Shown here piece after piece: positions 1-12,154 of a stretch of 64,000 bases of DNA; the stretch's first letter is position 1, and every line of letters begins with the position of its first letter. Made by a program: the position numbers and the translations under genes. Under the pieces are notes generated by a model. That model was not told the DNA's origin. It saw only the letters and a list, made by a program, of their open reading frames with translations, and made no database searches. The stretch spans positions 22,072,001 to 22,136,000 of the forward strand of contig NC_091968.1 of the NCBI RefSeq assembly GCF_036711975.1, written 5' to 3'. Origin of the DNA: Onthophagus taurus. Its lineage: Eukaryota; Arthropoda; Insecta; Coleoptera; Scarabaeidae.

Positions 1-1232
1 GGCTTCGACATTCTTAATGGTTTATAAAGTACCAGAAAAGAGACTACAAGTTGTACACCAGACCTAGGACCTTCAGAATAGACGTCAAAATAAAATGTCA
101 TTTGCAAGTGACGTTAGGTTATGTTATTAAAGTGAGGTTAGGAATCCTCAACATCATTTTCAAGTACCAACACGGCCGTTTTCGAAGACATCGGCCGCCC
201 CCGACCATCACGAATGCTACAGCATTGAGAACCCTCGGTTCTTGAGGGCGGCCAAGTTCACTTTTTGTTACAAAGTACTCCACGATTTAGATTTAAGTCT
301 TTGACGCAAGGCATAACCCCAAAATTTTTAGTTTTATTTATAACACTGAAGGTGTTAAATAAAACTTGAGAACATAATTTTTACAACGCAATAACAACTA
401 ATTAAAAAATGTACTTACTCTGCCTTAAAAATTGTGTTTCAGCTTCATTTAATGCGAAAATTGTTTAAAATAACCATGATAATTTTGATAAAACTTCTCT
501 TGATGCAACAAGTGGTTTTTATTTTAAAGATGTCCGAGACGTTACCATGGTAACGGCATGGTTGAAAACTTTTAAACACAAAATTATTTTAATCACAACA
601 TTTCCATAGACTGTTCTGCCGATGTAATAAGAAATAAAACTAATCGTAAGTCAAAGACGCACGGCATAACCTCAAAATTTCTAGTTTTAGTTTTATTTCT
701 AACGCAAAATGAGATAAATAATTTTTTTTTGTATGAAACGTCAAAAAATATCACTTCAAAAAGACGCATAGGAGTTAGCGCCATCTGTCGCTTATCTATC
801 TTCTCATCATGTCAAATATTTTAAGGCAATTTAAAACGCGAATTACTTTTTGATTTTTTTATAATGTAAAACGTGTACGAGTGGTTAAAACTAAATATAA
901 CAGAAAGAAGACTTTAATATATATTTAATAAAGTAATTATAATTCATGGATTTTACATCAATGTCAATAATTATGCAACCCAATATACTTATTAACAAAT
1001 TAACATATTTATTTTTCATTATAAACCTATAAAATTATAAATAAATCAATAAAACATTAATAAAATACAAGAATATTAATTTCATCATTTCATAAAAAGA
1101 CTAAAAATAATATAAACCCCAAATAAATAAAATAAGAGTAACGTAAATTTCGTTGTATATTTGGTTGCATACACAACCAATTAACCTAACCTCACTATTT
1201 TTATCTTGGAGAATAAGTTAACAAATTAAATC
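1..1232. other. Upstream region of Sec15, no gene seen
   Basis: AT-rich DNA without a convincing coding region. A block of about 50 bases (around 294-350) recurs in the same orientation around 648-705; both copies carry a 'gacgca.ggcataacc.caaaat' type core followed by a 'gttttatttataac'-like tail. The last hundred bases before the Sec15 start codon probably hold its promoter and 5' UTR, but I cannot place a transcription start. Confidence 0.5.
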
Positions 1233-4200
1233 ATGGAACAAACAATTTCTCAATCAACAAGTCAATACGATCAATATTTGCAAGAAATTGAAGGTGTCGA
1301 CGATTATTGGGGCCCAACTTTTAGGTTAAAACCAAGTATTTATCCCTAAACACAAATCTATGTACCAATTACCTTTGTAGAGCTATTTACGACCGAAACG
1401 AGCAAGAAACCTTCAATGAGAAGTTACAACAACGAGTTAAACATTATGATCGTGATATCGAACGACTCTGCAATGTGTCTTATCACGGGTTTATTGAGGC
1501 GATTAGGGAGCTTTTAGAAGTTAGATCGCAGGCTAAAAAGCTAAATGTAAGTACTTTCCAGGGCTTAATTACAACAAATTAGCTTTTATTCGTTTTAGGG
1601 CGAAGTTGTTACTATTAATAAAAGCCTACAAGAAGCATCAGAAGCTTTAAATAAATCGGGGGCGGAATTATTGCAAGCTCGGAAAGTTCAAAGCAACATT
1701 GCAATGGTCATTTCACAAATGAATTTATGTCTTCCGGTTTTAACTACTTATACAAAGTTAAAAAAGCAAATTGCTGATAAACGGTATTACCCTGCTTTAA
1801 AAACTTTGGAGGAATTAGAACATGTTCATTTACCCCATGTTGCTAATTATCGATTTTCAGCTGAATTATGCGCAAATATTCCAAAGTAATTGTTTTAATT
1901 GATATTTAGGAGTTATTTTTATTAAAAATTTAATTTTAGGATTCGACAAAATATTGAGAAAAGTTCAATGTCGGATTTAAGGGATTTTTTGGAGAATATT
2001 AGGAGATTTTCTCCTAAAATTGGAGAAGTGGCTATGTCACATGTAATAATACTAAATTAATTTTTAATAAATACATTTGTAATCTTTATTATAGACGAGT
2101 GAGCAACTTCCTACTGATCCCACAGGAATAGGTCGTAAAAAGAAACGAATTCCACCAAAAGATGGTAAAGAAATCTCGTCTTGTTTAATTAGGGACTAAT
2201 TTTTACTTTTGTAGTAAATGATGAGTTTGAAATTAAAGATTATGGAGAAGATGAAGATCTTTGCGCCCAAGAAATGATTGATTTCTCGCCGATTTATCGC
2301 TGTTCGCACATTTCTAGCGTTTTAGGTTCGCGATCCACCTTTGAAACTTATTATAGAGCGGAAAGAACTAAACAAGCCCGTTTAGTTTTACAACCTCCAC
2401 CAAATATGGTAAATATAACCAAAAAAAAAATTTTACTTCAAATTTAATCTTTTAAATATTAATATTTAATTTAAAACTATAATTCAAGAATCATCATGTC
2501 AAAAAGTGCAGAAAAGTGTGAATCTTACCGAAAAATCACTTTAAAGTTTTGACGTGACGTCACTTTTTGTGACGTCATCGATCGTGCTAACCATATACAC
2601 TTAGCAGCAAAAGTCTGTGTACAAAGGACTTAGAATGCTGTAACCGAGAAAAAAATAGTAGGCAAATAAATTACATAAAAATAAAAGTTTAAACTACAAC
2701 ATACGAAATTGCATACATAGATTGTATTAAAGATTAATATCACTCTCACAATCATAAGAAATATGTAACGTTTTTTAGGACATTTTGGGTATGGAGATTG
2801 TTAATATTACTTTTTAAGTTTCCTGTTTTGTTTTTTAGCGACTACTTTCTCGTTATAAGTTAACTCTTCTTTCTACTTCTTCTTTTAAATCCATCAGTGT
2901 TTGTGTTCTTAGTGAAGGTTCGCAAAAATCGTTTACTTAAAGAAGAAATTAAGTAATCAAACTCAATATTAACATTTTTCAAGCAATATTTGGTGAGAAA
3001 ATGTTACAAAGGCGAATACATTTTTACTTTTTTATTATACAGGGTAATGAAACAACAGATATCGTTACTCAAATTTCATATAGAAAAATCAGTTTTAACT
3101 CGAAACGAAAGAATACGTTTCTTTCAGATCCAGTTTTGTTTGTAACTTCCTTTGTAAAACTTCCTGTCGAGTTTTACAACATTTCTGTCCTCGAAATCTG
3201 ACAAAACACGACTGCAGTATGTTATTTGCAGCCAGGTGCTAGCAAATGATTCTATGAAACCAGCTAAGTTAAAACACCAGTTTGAAACAAAGCACCCAGA
3301 GGTACAAAAAAAAAACACGCATTTTAACACAATTTTAAACACAAATTCCGTTGTCAAACAATACAGTGTAAAGAAAAATTGAAAGTATGGCAGAAAACAT
3401 AAAAGATTCTTCGTAGATTTCTTATTAACACCACCACAGAAGAAATTTTTGAAAAATTAAATACGTTTTTCAATAAAAATAAAATCGATGGGACGAAATG
3501 TGTTGGTGTAAGTACAGATGGTGCTAAAGCTATGTCTGGAAGAATAACAGGTCTGAAGGCGAGAATAAAGCAAGTATCTTCATCTGCAGAGTGGTGCCAT
3601 TGTGCTATACATCGAGAAGCGTTGGTTACAAACAGAATTCCTGCAGAATTAAAAACGGTCTTACATATGTGTATCAGAATAATAAATTTTATTAAAAGTA
3701 GAGCGCTAAACACGCGGATTTTTTCACAATTATGCAAAGAAATGGGAAGTGATCACTATACACTGCTAATGTGTACAAATGTAAGGTGGCTTTCGAAGGG
3801 AAAAGCACTGGGTCGATTTTGGGAATTACATTGAAAGTTAGAATTAAATTAGAGTTAAATTAAATTGTGTTATTATTATAACACAATAATCAGAACCACG
3901 GTCGAAAAAACCAAAGAGGTTTTGCAGAACTAACACTAGACCTAGAACCGGAAACATTCGGGTTTAGCCGTGCGTCTCTTAAGACGGCTAATGCTGAATG
4001 TTTTCAGTTTTAGTGGTAGGTAGCGCTAGTTAGATGATTCTAGTTCTAGGTTAGGTGTTGACCGGTTTAACCCTTTGTGTCCCGACGGTACTTTAAAGTA
4101 CCGGTAGTTTTAAACACTCATTTTAAACTGTAGTCATCTATTCGGCGCATTTAGAGCTGTCGGTACTTTCTACTATACAAGAAAGAATCTGTATAAAAAA

Positions 4201-7200
4201 TGACACAATCCGCACTGTAGGGTTTTTAGGTATATTTAAACTTTGTTGAATTTTGTTGTTCACAAAGGTATCTCTTTGATAAATGGTTATTAGGTGTGAT
4301 TATTACAGATCATTTTAAAAAGAAAGCATTGAGCTTTAATTTAAAATAAGTCTCATTCTTTAATTTCAATAAATACGGCTTCCAGGAATTTTTAAATTAG
4401 CATCTTTTTTGACACTTTTAGATTATACGAAAATGTAAATTTTGTTTCAACATTTTTTTTCTCAATATTTTTCCAATCCAACCCAACAATTATTATACAT
4501 CACTGTAAAGATAAAGCTTTGGGCTTTAATTTAGAATAAGTCTCATTCCTTAACTTCAATAAATACGGCTTCCAGGAATTTTTAAATTAGCATCTTTTTT
4601 GACACTTTTAGGTTATACGAAAATGTAAGTTTTATTTCAACATTTTTTTTCTCAATATTTTTCCAATCCAACCCAACAATTATTATACATCATTTTAAAG
4701 AAAAAGCTTTGAGCTTTAATTTAGAATAAGTCTCATTCCTTAATTTCAATAAATACGGCTTCCAGAAATTTTTAAATTAGCATCTTTTTTGACACTTTTA
4801 GGTTATACGAAAATGTAAGTTTTGTTTCAACATTTTTTTTCTCAATATTTTTCCAATCCATCCCAACAATTATTATACATCTTTGTAAAGAGAAAGATTT
4901 GAGCTTTAATTTAGAATAAGTCTCATTCCTTAATTTCAATAAATACGGTTTTCCAGAATTTTTAAATTAGCATCTTTTTTCACACTTTTAGGTTATACGA
5001 AAATGTAAGTTTTGTTTCAACATTTTTCCAATCCAACCCAACAATTATTATATATCATTTTAAAGAGAAAGCTTTGAGCTTTAATTTAGAATACGCCTCA
5101 TTCCTTAATTTCAATAAATAGGGCTTCCAGGAATTTTTAAATTAACACCTTTTTTGACACTTTTAGGTTATACGAAAATGTAACTTTTGTTTCAACATTT
5201 TTTTTCTCAATATTTTTCCAATCCAACCCAACAATTATTATACATCATTTTAAAGAAAAAGCTTTGAGCTTTAATTTAGAATAAGTCTCATTCCTTAATT
5301 TCAATAAATACGGCTTCCAGAAATTTTTAAATTAGCATCTTTTTTGACACTTTTAGGTTATACGAAAATGTAAGTTTTGTTTCAACATTTTTTTTCTCAA
5401 TATTTTTCCAATCCAACCCAACAATTATTATACATCACTGTAAAGATAAAGCTTTGGGCTTTAATTTAGAATAAGTCTCATTCCTTAACTTCAATAAATA
5501 CGGCTTCCAGGAATTTTTAAATTAGCATCTTTTTTGACACTTTTAGGTTATACGAAAATGTAAGTTTTATTTCAACATTTTTTTTCTCAATATTTTTCCA
5601 ATCCAACCCAACAATTATTATACATCATTTTAAAGAAAAAGCTTTGAGCTTTAATTTAGAATAAGTCTCATTCCTTAATTTCAATAAATACGGCTTCCAG
5701 AAATTTTTAAATTAGCATCTTTTTTGACACTTTTAGGTTATACGAAAATGTAAGTTTTGTTTCAACATTTTTTTTCTCAATATTTTTCCAATCCATCCCA
5801 ACAATTATTATACATCTTTGTAAAGAGAAAGATTTGAGCTTTAATTTAGAATAAGTCTCATTCCTTAATTTCAATAAATACGGTTTTCCAGAATTTTTAA
5901 ATTAGCATCTTTTTTCACACTTTTAGGTTATACGAAAATGTAAGTTTTGTTTCAACATTTTTCCAATCCAACCCAACAATTATTATATATCATTTTAAAG
6001 AGAAAGCTTTGAGCTTTAATTTAGAATACGCCTCATTCCTTAATTTCAGTAAATAGGGCTTCCAGGAATTTTTAAATTAACACCTTTTTTGACACTTTTA
6101 GGTTATACGAAAATGTAACTTTTGTTTCAACATTTTTTTTCTCAATATTTTTCCAATCCAACCCAACAATTATTATACATCATTGTAAAGAGAAAGCTTT
6201 GAGCTTCAATTTAAAATAAGTCTCATTCCTTAATTTTAATAAATACGGCTTCCAGGAATTTTTAAATTAACACCTTTTTTGACACTTTTAGGTTATACGA
6301 AAATGTAAGTTTTATTTCAACATTTTTTTTCTCAATATTTTTCCAATCCAACCCAACAATTATTATACATCATTGTAAAGAGAAAGCTTTGAGCTTTAAT
6401 TTAGAATAAGTCTCATTCCTTAATTTCATTAAATACGGCTTCCAGGAATCTTTAAATTAGCATGGTTTTTGACACTTTTAGGTTATACGAAAATGTAAGT
6501 TTTGTTTCAACATTTTTTTTCTCAATATTTTTCCAATCCAACCCAACAATTATTATACATCATTGTAAAGAGAAAGCTTTGGGCTTTAATTTAGAATAAG
6601 TCTCATTCCATAATTTCAATAAATACGGCTTCCAGGAATTTTTAAATTAGCATCTTTTTTGACACTTTTAGGTTATACGAAAATGTAAGTTTTGTTTCAA
6701 CATTTTTTTTCTCAATATTTTTCCAATCCAACCCAACAATTATTATACATCATTGTAAAGAGAAAGATTTGAGCTTTAATTTAGAATAAGTCTCATTCCT
6801 TAATTTCAATAAATACAGCTACCAGGAATTTTTAAATTAGCATCTTTTTTGACACTTTTGGGTTATACGAAAATGTAAGTTTTGTTTCAACATTTTTTTC
6901 TCAATATTTTTCCAATCCAACCCAACAATTATTATACATCTTTGTAAAGAGAAAGATTTGAGCTTTAATTTAGAATAAGCCGCATTCCTTAATTTCAATA
7001 AATACGGCTTCCAGGAATTTTTAAATTAGCATCTTTTTTGACACTTTTAGGTTATACGAAAATGTAAGTTTTGTTTCAACATTTTTTTTCTCAATATTTT
7101 TCCGATCCAACCCAACAATTATTATACATCATTTTAAAGAGAAAGCTTTGAGCTTTAATTTAGAATAAGCCTCATTCTTTAATTTCAATAAATACGGCTT

Positions 7201-9496
7201 CCAGTAATTTTTAAATTAGCGTCTTTTTGATACTTTTAGGTTATTCGAAAATGTAAGTTTTGTTTCAACATTTTTTTTCTCAATATTTTTCCAATCCAAC
7301 CCAACAATTATTATACATCTTTGTAAAGAGAAAGATTTGAGCTTTAATTTAGAATAAGCCGCATTCCTTAATTTCAATAAATACGGCTTCCAGGAATTTT
7401 TAAATTAACACCTTTTTTGACACTTTTAGGTTATACGAAAATGTAAGTTTTGTTTCAACATTTTTTTTCTCAATATTTTTCCAACCCAACCCAACAATTA
7501 TTATACATCATTGTAAAGAGAATGCTTTGAGCTTTAATTTAGAATAAGTTTCATTCCTTAATTTCAATAAACACGGCTTGCAGGAATTTTTAAATTAGCA
7601 TCTTTTTTGACACTTTTAGGTTATACGAAAATGTAAGTTTTGTTTCAACATTTTTTTTCCCAATATTTTTACAATCCAACCCAACAATTATTATACACCG
7701 TTGTAAAGAGAAAGCTTTGAGCTTTATTTTAGAATAAGTCTCATTCCTTAATTTCAATAAATACGGCTTCCAGGAATTTTTAAATTAGAAAACGTGTTTT
7801 TTGGGATTTTTAAGCCACATGATGATTCTTGAATTTTTCCAATTTAAATTAACTCAATTATTAAAAAATCGTCTAAATTAATTAATTTAAGCACGAAGCC
7901 GAAGACAGTTACCGACAATACATAAATTCGATTCTGGGCTTTTTTATATTAGAAGATCACATTCTCAACACCGGAAACGGATTGATAACGAGAGCTTTTT
8001 TGGATGAAATGTGGAATACCGCTTTATCCAAAATTGTTTCAACTTTACAAACGCATTCGGTAACCCTGAATTAATTTAACTTTACATCTTCATTGAAATG
8101 ATTCTTTTAGGCTTATTGTACCGATGCAACATTAATTCTACGTATAAAAGACTTAATAATGTTGTTTTGCACCACATTAAGAAATTATGGTTACACCGTA
8201 AAACCGTTGTTGGAATTAATGCGAGAATTACGCGATCATTACACAGAGGTGTTAATGCAACGTTGGGTGCAAGTTTTTCGTGAGATTTTATCAAACGAAA
8301 CGTTCAAACCGCTCGAAGTGAACGATATGGAGTCGTTTGGACGAGTTTTATCCGAATTTCCTATTGATGATAACCTCCCAGATGAACCTATTGAATTTCC
8401 GTTTGGTTTTCCATTTTCCGGGATGGTTCCGAAAGTTTATAACGAAGTCAAAGAGTTTATTTATGCCTGTTTGAAATTTTCGGAAGATTTAAATCTGAGT
8501 CAAGTTGAAGTCGATGAGATGATACGAAAATCGATGAATTTGCTTTTGACTCGTACTTTTATCGGGTGCTTATCGTCGATATTTCGTAGCCCGCATATTA
8601 ATTTGCAAGAAATTATTCAAATAATCGTTGATACTAGTTATTTAGAGAAAGCGACGGTTTATTTGGACGAATTTATTTCGAATATAACCGGGGAGGAAAC
8701 CCGTGGGGTGTCTTCAACGGTCATTCAGGGACAACCAGCGTTGTTTCGCGCTGCTAGAGAAGACGCTGAAAGACAAATTTGCGAAAAATTGAAACAAAAA
8801 ATTGATGAATTTATCGAGTTGGAACGCTACGATTGGTTATTAGTTGAGCCTCAAGGACATGCTTCGAGTTTTATAACCGATTTAATCTCGTTTTTGCAAA
8901 CTACTTTATTGGGATTCACTAAATTACCGGCGCAAGTCGCCCAAGCAGCTTGTAAATCAACTTGTCAACACATTTCAGGTTGCTTAACGGAGATTTTATT
9001 GGATGATAACATTAAACAAATTTCGATGGGGGCTCTAAACCAAATCAATTTGGATCTATTACAATGCGAACGTAACTTAATTAATCACATGTTTTAGTTG
9101 ATTAATTAATTTTTGATTTTGTTGTAGAATTTGCTGCTTTGCAACGCGTTGAAGGGCTCCAAGAAGACGCCCTTTTATCATATTTCGCGCAATTACGCGA
9201 AATTTTAGATTTAATAATATCGTGGGATTGGCCCACTTATTTCCACGATCACGGCCAGGAAAATAGCAAATACAAATTGGTTAATCCAGAAACGGCTATT
9301 ATTTTATTGGAAAAGTTTGTGATTATTAACACAATAACTTGTTAATTTTGATTTAAATTTACGTTTTAGATTAAGAGAAGGTGATAAAAAAACTATGTTT
9401 ACCGTCTTGAAGAAAAGCGAAAGGGAAAAGAAGAAATTGTTAGAAACAGTTTTGAAGCAGTTGAGGCAATTGTCACAAACTACAAATAAAAATTAA
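1233..9496 (+). CDS. Sec15: Exocyst complex component 6 (Sec15), ten coding exons
   Basis: Exocyst subunit that tethers secretory vesicles to the plasma membrane; in the family its C-terminal part binds Rab11/Sec4-type GTPases. Exons by GT-AG junctions and frame: 1233-1324, 1381-1546, 1599-1885, 1940-2042, 2095-2164, 2215-2408, 7892-8059, 8111-9071, 9128-9314, 9370-9496. They join without a stop into 784 codons, near the usual Sec15 length (about 770-800). Recognisable Sec15 stretches include HLPHVANYRF, SMSDLRDFLENIR, IDFSPIYRCSHI, FETYYRAERTKQARLVLQP, VKEFIYACLKFSEDLNLS, KSMNLLLTRTF, KQKIDEFIELERYDW, AACKSTCQHISGCL, KQISMGALNQINLDLLQCE and SWDWPTYFHDHGQ. The start is the first ATG of an exon that splices in frame to AIYDRNEQETF. 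Intron 6 is about 5.5 kb and full of repeats; the other introns are 50-65 bases. Assignment is from remembered family similarity, not a search. Confidence 0.95.
3180..3836 (+). pseudogene. hAT transposase relic (ZBED5/SCAND3-like) in Sec15 intron 6
   Basis: The + strand encodes pieces of a BED-finger hAT transposase. Around 3216-3302 one frame reads like a BED finger (VLANDSMKPAKLKHQFETKH). From about 3440 comes the catalytic-region stretch GVSTDGAKAMSGRITGLKAR, then WCHCAIHREALVTNRIP and NVRWLSKGKALGRFWEL, ending at a stop near 3834. Stops and a large gap between the finger and the core show it is dead and internally deleted. It lies in the same orientation as the host gene. Confidence 0.75.
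3928..4066. repeat. Imperfect palindrome (hairpin-type element)
   Basis: The left half runs from the 'aacactagacctagaacc' segment to 'tttagccgt'. The right half mirrors it, from 'acggctaatgctgaatg' to 'ctagttctaggttaggtgtt'. The centre is 'gcgtctcttaag'. No coding potential. It looks like a short fold-back or MITE-type repeat; the family is not identified. Confidence 0.55.
4312..7788. repeat. 190-bp tandem array with a 935-bp higher-order unit (Sec15 intron 6)
   Basis: About 18 head-to-tail copies. The marker 'tctcattc' recurs at 4351, 4541, 4731 and 4921, so the monomer is 190 bases. One variant lacks 15 bases (next marker 5096). The five-monomer block containing that short variant repeats after 935 bases (variant markers at 5096 and 6031), with matching private changes such as 'atacgcctcattcc' and 'aatagggcttcc'. 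The array ends abruptly near 7788, about 100 bases before exon 7. Confidence 0.95.
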
Positions 9497-10795
9497 TGCT
9501 TTACTATTATTTATTAACGTTTTGTATTAATCTGTAATAAATAATCGTAATTGAAGTCTTTGAAACACCTAAGTGGTTATATAAGTGTAATAATATAACC
9601 AAATCGTATTAATCGTGGGTGAGGTTACAAATAATAATTATAAAAATTTGCTTTTGTATTAATAAAGTGTTGTAAATATATTAGAATTCATTATGTATTA
9701 TAGGCCGTTTACGTTTTTTATTGTATTTAATCCATGTAAAGTCGATACGAAATAATTTTGTAGAATTTTGACAATGACATAACCTCAAATTTCATTTTTC
9801 ATTAATTTCTTATTGTAATTCATATTTGTCGGGTTAAAAGTATTGAAAACGATAATTTTAGCATGTAAAGAACGAAAACCATCCATCATATGGGAGTTTT
9901 GATGAAGAATTTGATGAAAATCCTTAGATTACATATTTGAATAATTTTTGAAGCTGGACGTTGAAATCCAAAAGAAAATGTTACGAAATCACCAAAACAA
10001 AGTTAAAGCAATAAAACTACAACATTTTATTCATAAATATTGTTGAAATAGATATTTTAATAATTTTGGATAAAATTTAATTGGTGACATTTGACATTTC
10101 GAAGTTGGTAATACTGGAGAAATTTAAATTACGAATTTCAAGTTGAAGAATTTAACCAATCAGAAAACGTTATTTAAACGTTATAGTAATAAACAAACGA
10201 AACTGGTAGATTTTAGTGTGATTTCGAACGTGATGAGGAGTGCACGCTAATTTTTGTCCTCATTTTAAAAATCAAAACAAAAGTTAATTTACTTGTCAAT
10301 CACCATTGTGACATAACCTCAAAAATAGAAAACTTATTGCTTTAATAAGTTAAATAATAAGAAGATTATTCGAATTAAAATTAATCACCTTTAATAATAA
10401 AAAAGAAAATTAACTGGTTCCTGATCCAATTAATCCAGTATACCATACCGAAGAATTATTCCAATCCAATCAAGAATCATCGTTTCTGATTCCTTTGAAG
10501 AGTCCAAGTTTCCTTAACCGAGAACTTCAGTAAACTACAAGATAAGTTAAGTTACAATTTTCAATTTCATTATTATTCGTTTTTATTTTAATTATCATTG
10601 AAAATTTCACTTATCTTAAATATGATTAATTTGTATCGATCAACTGCCGGCATCACCACATTGTTGTTCGTTGTGTTGAAGTTTACTGGTTGTAATTTAA
10701 ACAAATTCATCAGTATAACCTCATTTAAGGACAAAAAATACGTGTTTCGTTATGAAATGATGAAAATGAACCAAAATGAACTGAAGTTTTATTCT
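9497..10795. other. Sec15 3' UTR and intergenic DNA
   Basis: AATAAA polyadenylation-type signals follow the Sec15 stop at 9537-9542 and 9661-9666. The rest is AT-rich and I recognise nothing in it; a short open frame near 10600 has no family features. Confidence 0.6.
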
Positions 10796-10797
10796 AT

Positions 10798-11003
10798 ACT
10801 AGCTGTACACTGCGCGCGTTGCTACGCCACTAACTAAAATAAATTTGAATTAAAGACATTACGCAAATATTCAATTCATTTTTTTTCACTTTATTGATTT
10901 TGTTCATTTTGAACAAATTGTGACATAGAAACCTTCGTGGGCTCATGCACAACAACTTTGCTAAAGATCATCACATGATCAAATGCATAGTTTACGATTC
11001 TAC
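10798..11003 (-). mobile_element. Helitron/Helentron-type fragment, 3' end (minus orientation)
   Basis: Read on the minus strand it ends in 'gcgtagcaacgcgcgcag' followed by 'gtacagctagt', the terminal pattern of Helitron-like elements common in insects. About 200 bases match, in inverted orientation, the element interrupted at 57263-57498. The 5' part is missing: similarity stops near 10999, shortly before the mariner at 11.0-12.15 kb. Confidence 0.65.
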
Positions 11004-11113
11004 CGGTGTCCGCCGAGAAGGTATACTACTTTGTTTTGCCGCCATTTTGGTAAACATTAGTCTTGACAGTTCATATTTGGTAGTCGTGAAGTAGAGACGT
11101 GGCAAATTTATTA

Positions 11114-12154
11114 TGGAAAAATATTCGGTAAACCAACGTGTTTTAATCGTTAAAACATTTTATCAAAATCAATCATCGATTACTGTGACGATGAGAAAGT
11201 TACGTGAAATTTTTGGGAGAAACAACCCAACCCAACCCAACAAGACGCACTATTTATCGTGTAGTGAATGATTTCGAAGAAAGAGGGACTGTAGCTGATA
11301 GGCCCAAGCATGGACCACAACGTACTGCAAGATCGGCTGAAAACATTACTGCTGCTCAAAAAAGTGTTCAAAACAATCCATCGACCTCAATTCGACGACG
11401 TGCTCAGGAACTTGGTCTTCAAAGAACAACTTTGGCCACAATTTTGCACAAGTATTTGCATTTGTTTCCATTTAAGATTCAGTTGACACAAGAGCTTCTT
11501 CTAGAAGACCATTTACGCCGCCGTACATATGCCAATAGGATGTTACAGCTCGCCCATGACAACCCCGATTTTCATGAAAAAATCATAATGAGTGACGAGG
11601 CACATTTTCATTTGAATGGATATGTGAATAAACAGAATAGTCGGTTCTGGGCAATGGAAAACCCTCAAATTATTCATCAGTCACCTTTGCATCCATTAAA
11701 AGTGACAGTCTGGTGTGCAATTTGGTCAGGAGGAATCATTGGACCTTACTTCTTTGAAACTGAAAACGGCGTAACGGTAACTGTCAATGGGGAGCGATAT
11801 CGTGATATGATTGAAAACTTTTTAAAGCCACAACTGCATGCTTTGGGCTTGATTAACATGTGGTATCAACAAGACGGTGCCACATCGCATACAGCCAGGA
11901 TTGCAATGGAATTACTGCGAGACCTCTTTCCACAACAAGTTATTTCAAGAAATGGTGATGTTGATTGGCCTCCACGGTCGCCTGATTTGACTGCTCCGGA
12001 CTTCTTTTTGTGGGGATATCTGAAAAGCAAGGTTTATGCAAACAAACCAGGAACGCTGGATCAACTCAACAAAATATTCGTGATGAAATTAATGAAATAC
12101 CGCGTGAAATGTGTGAGAATGTAGAAAAATGTGCTCAAAAGGGCTCGCGTTTGT
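11114..12154 (+). pseudogene. mariner-type (DD41D) transposase pseudogene
   Basis: Cut-and-paste transposase of the Tc1/mariner superfamily. The frame opens with ATG at 11114 (MEKYSVNQRVLIVKTFYQNQ), shifts at a CCCAA triplication near 11225, and continues 11204-12067 with an HTH region (RRTIYRVVNDFEERGTVADR). The catalytic stretches are MSDEAHFHLNGYVN, WYQQDGATSHTA and WPPRSPDLTAPDFFLWGYL. I count 41 residues between the second and third aspartates, hence DD41D. A second shift near 12070 moves the tail (NIRDEINEIPREMCENVEKC) to another frame, and the 3' end is lost where LINE sequence starts near 12155. Unable to make an intact protein. Confidence 0.9.

Noticed and set aside
112..1195. TTAGG-like words (ggttaggtt, aacctaacct) here and in the ~177-bp satellite
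   Set aside because: They resemble the insect telomere repeat but never exceed two units. No TTAGG array is present, so no telomeric origin can be claimed.
10598..10837. 79-codon open frame on the + strand
   Set aside because: Its 3' part is read through the Helitron tail; no family features or splice partners.
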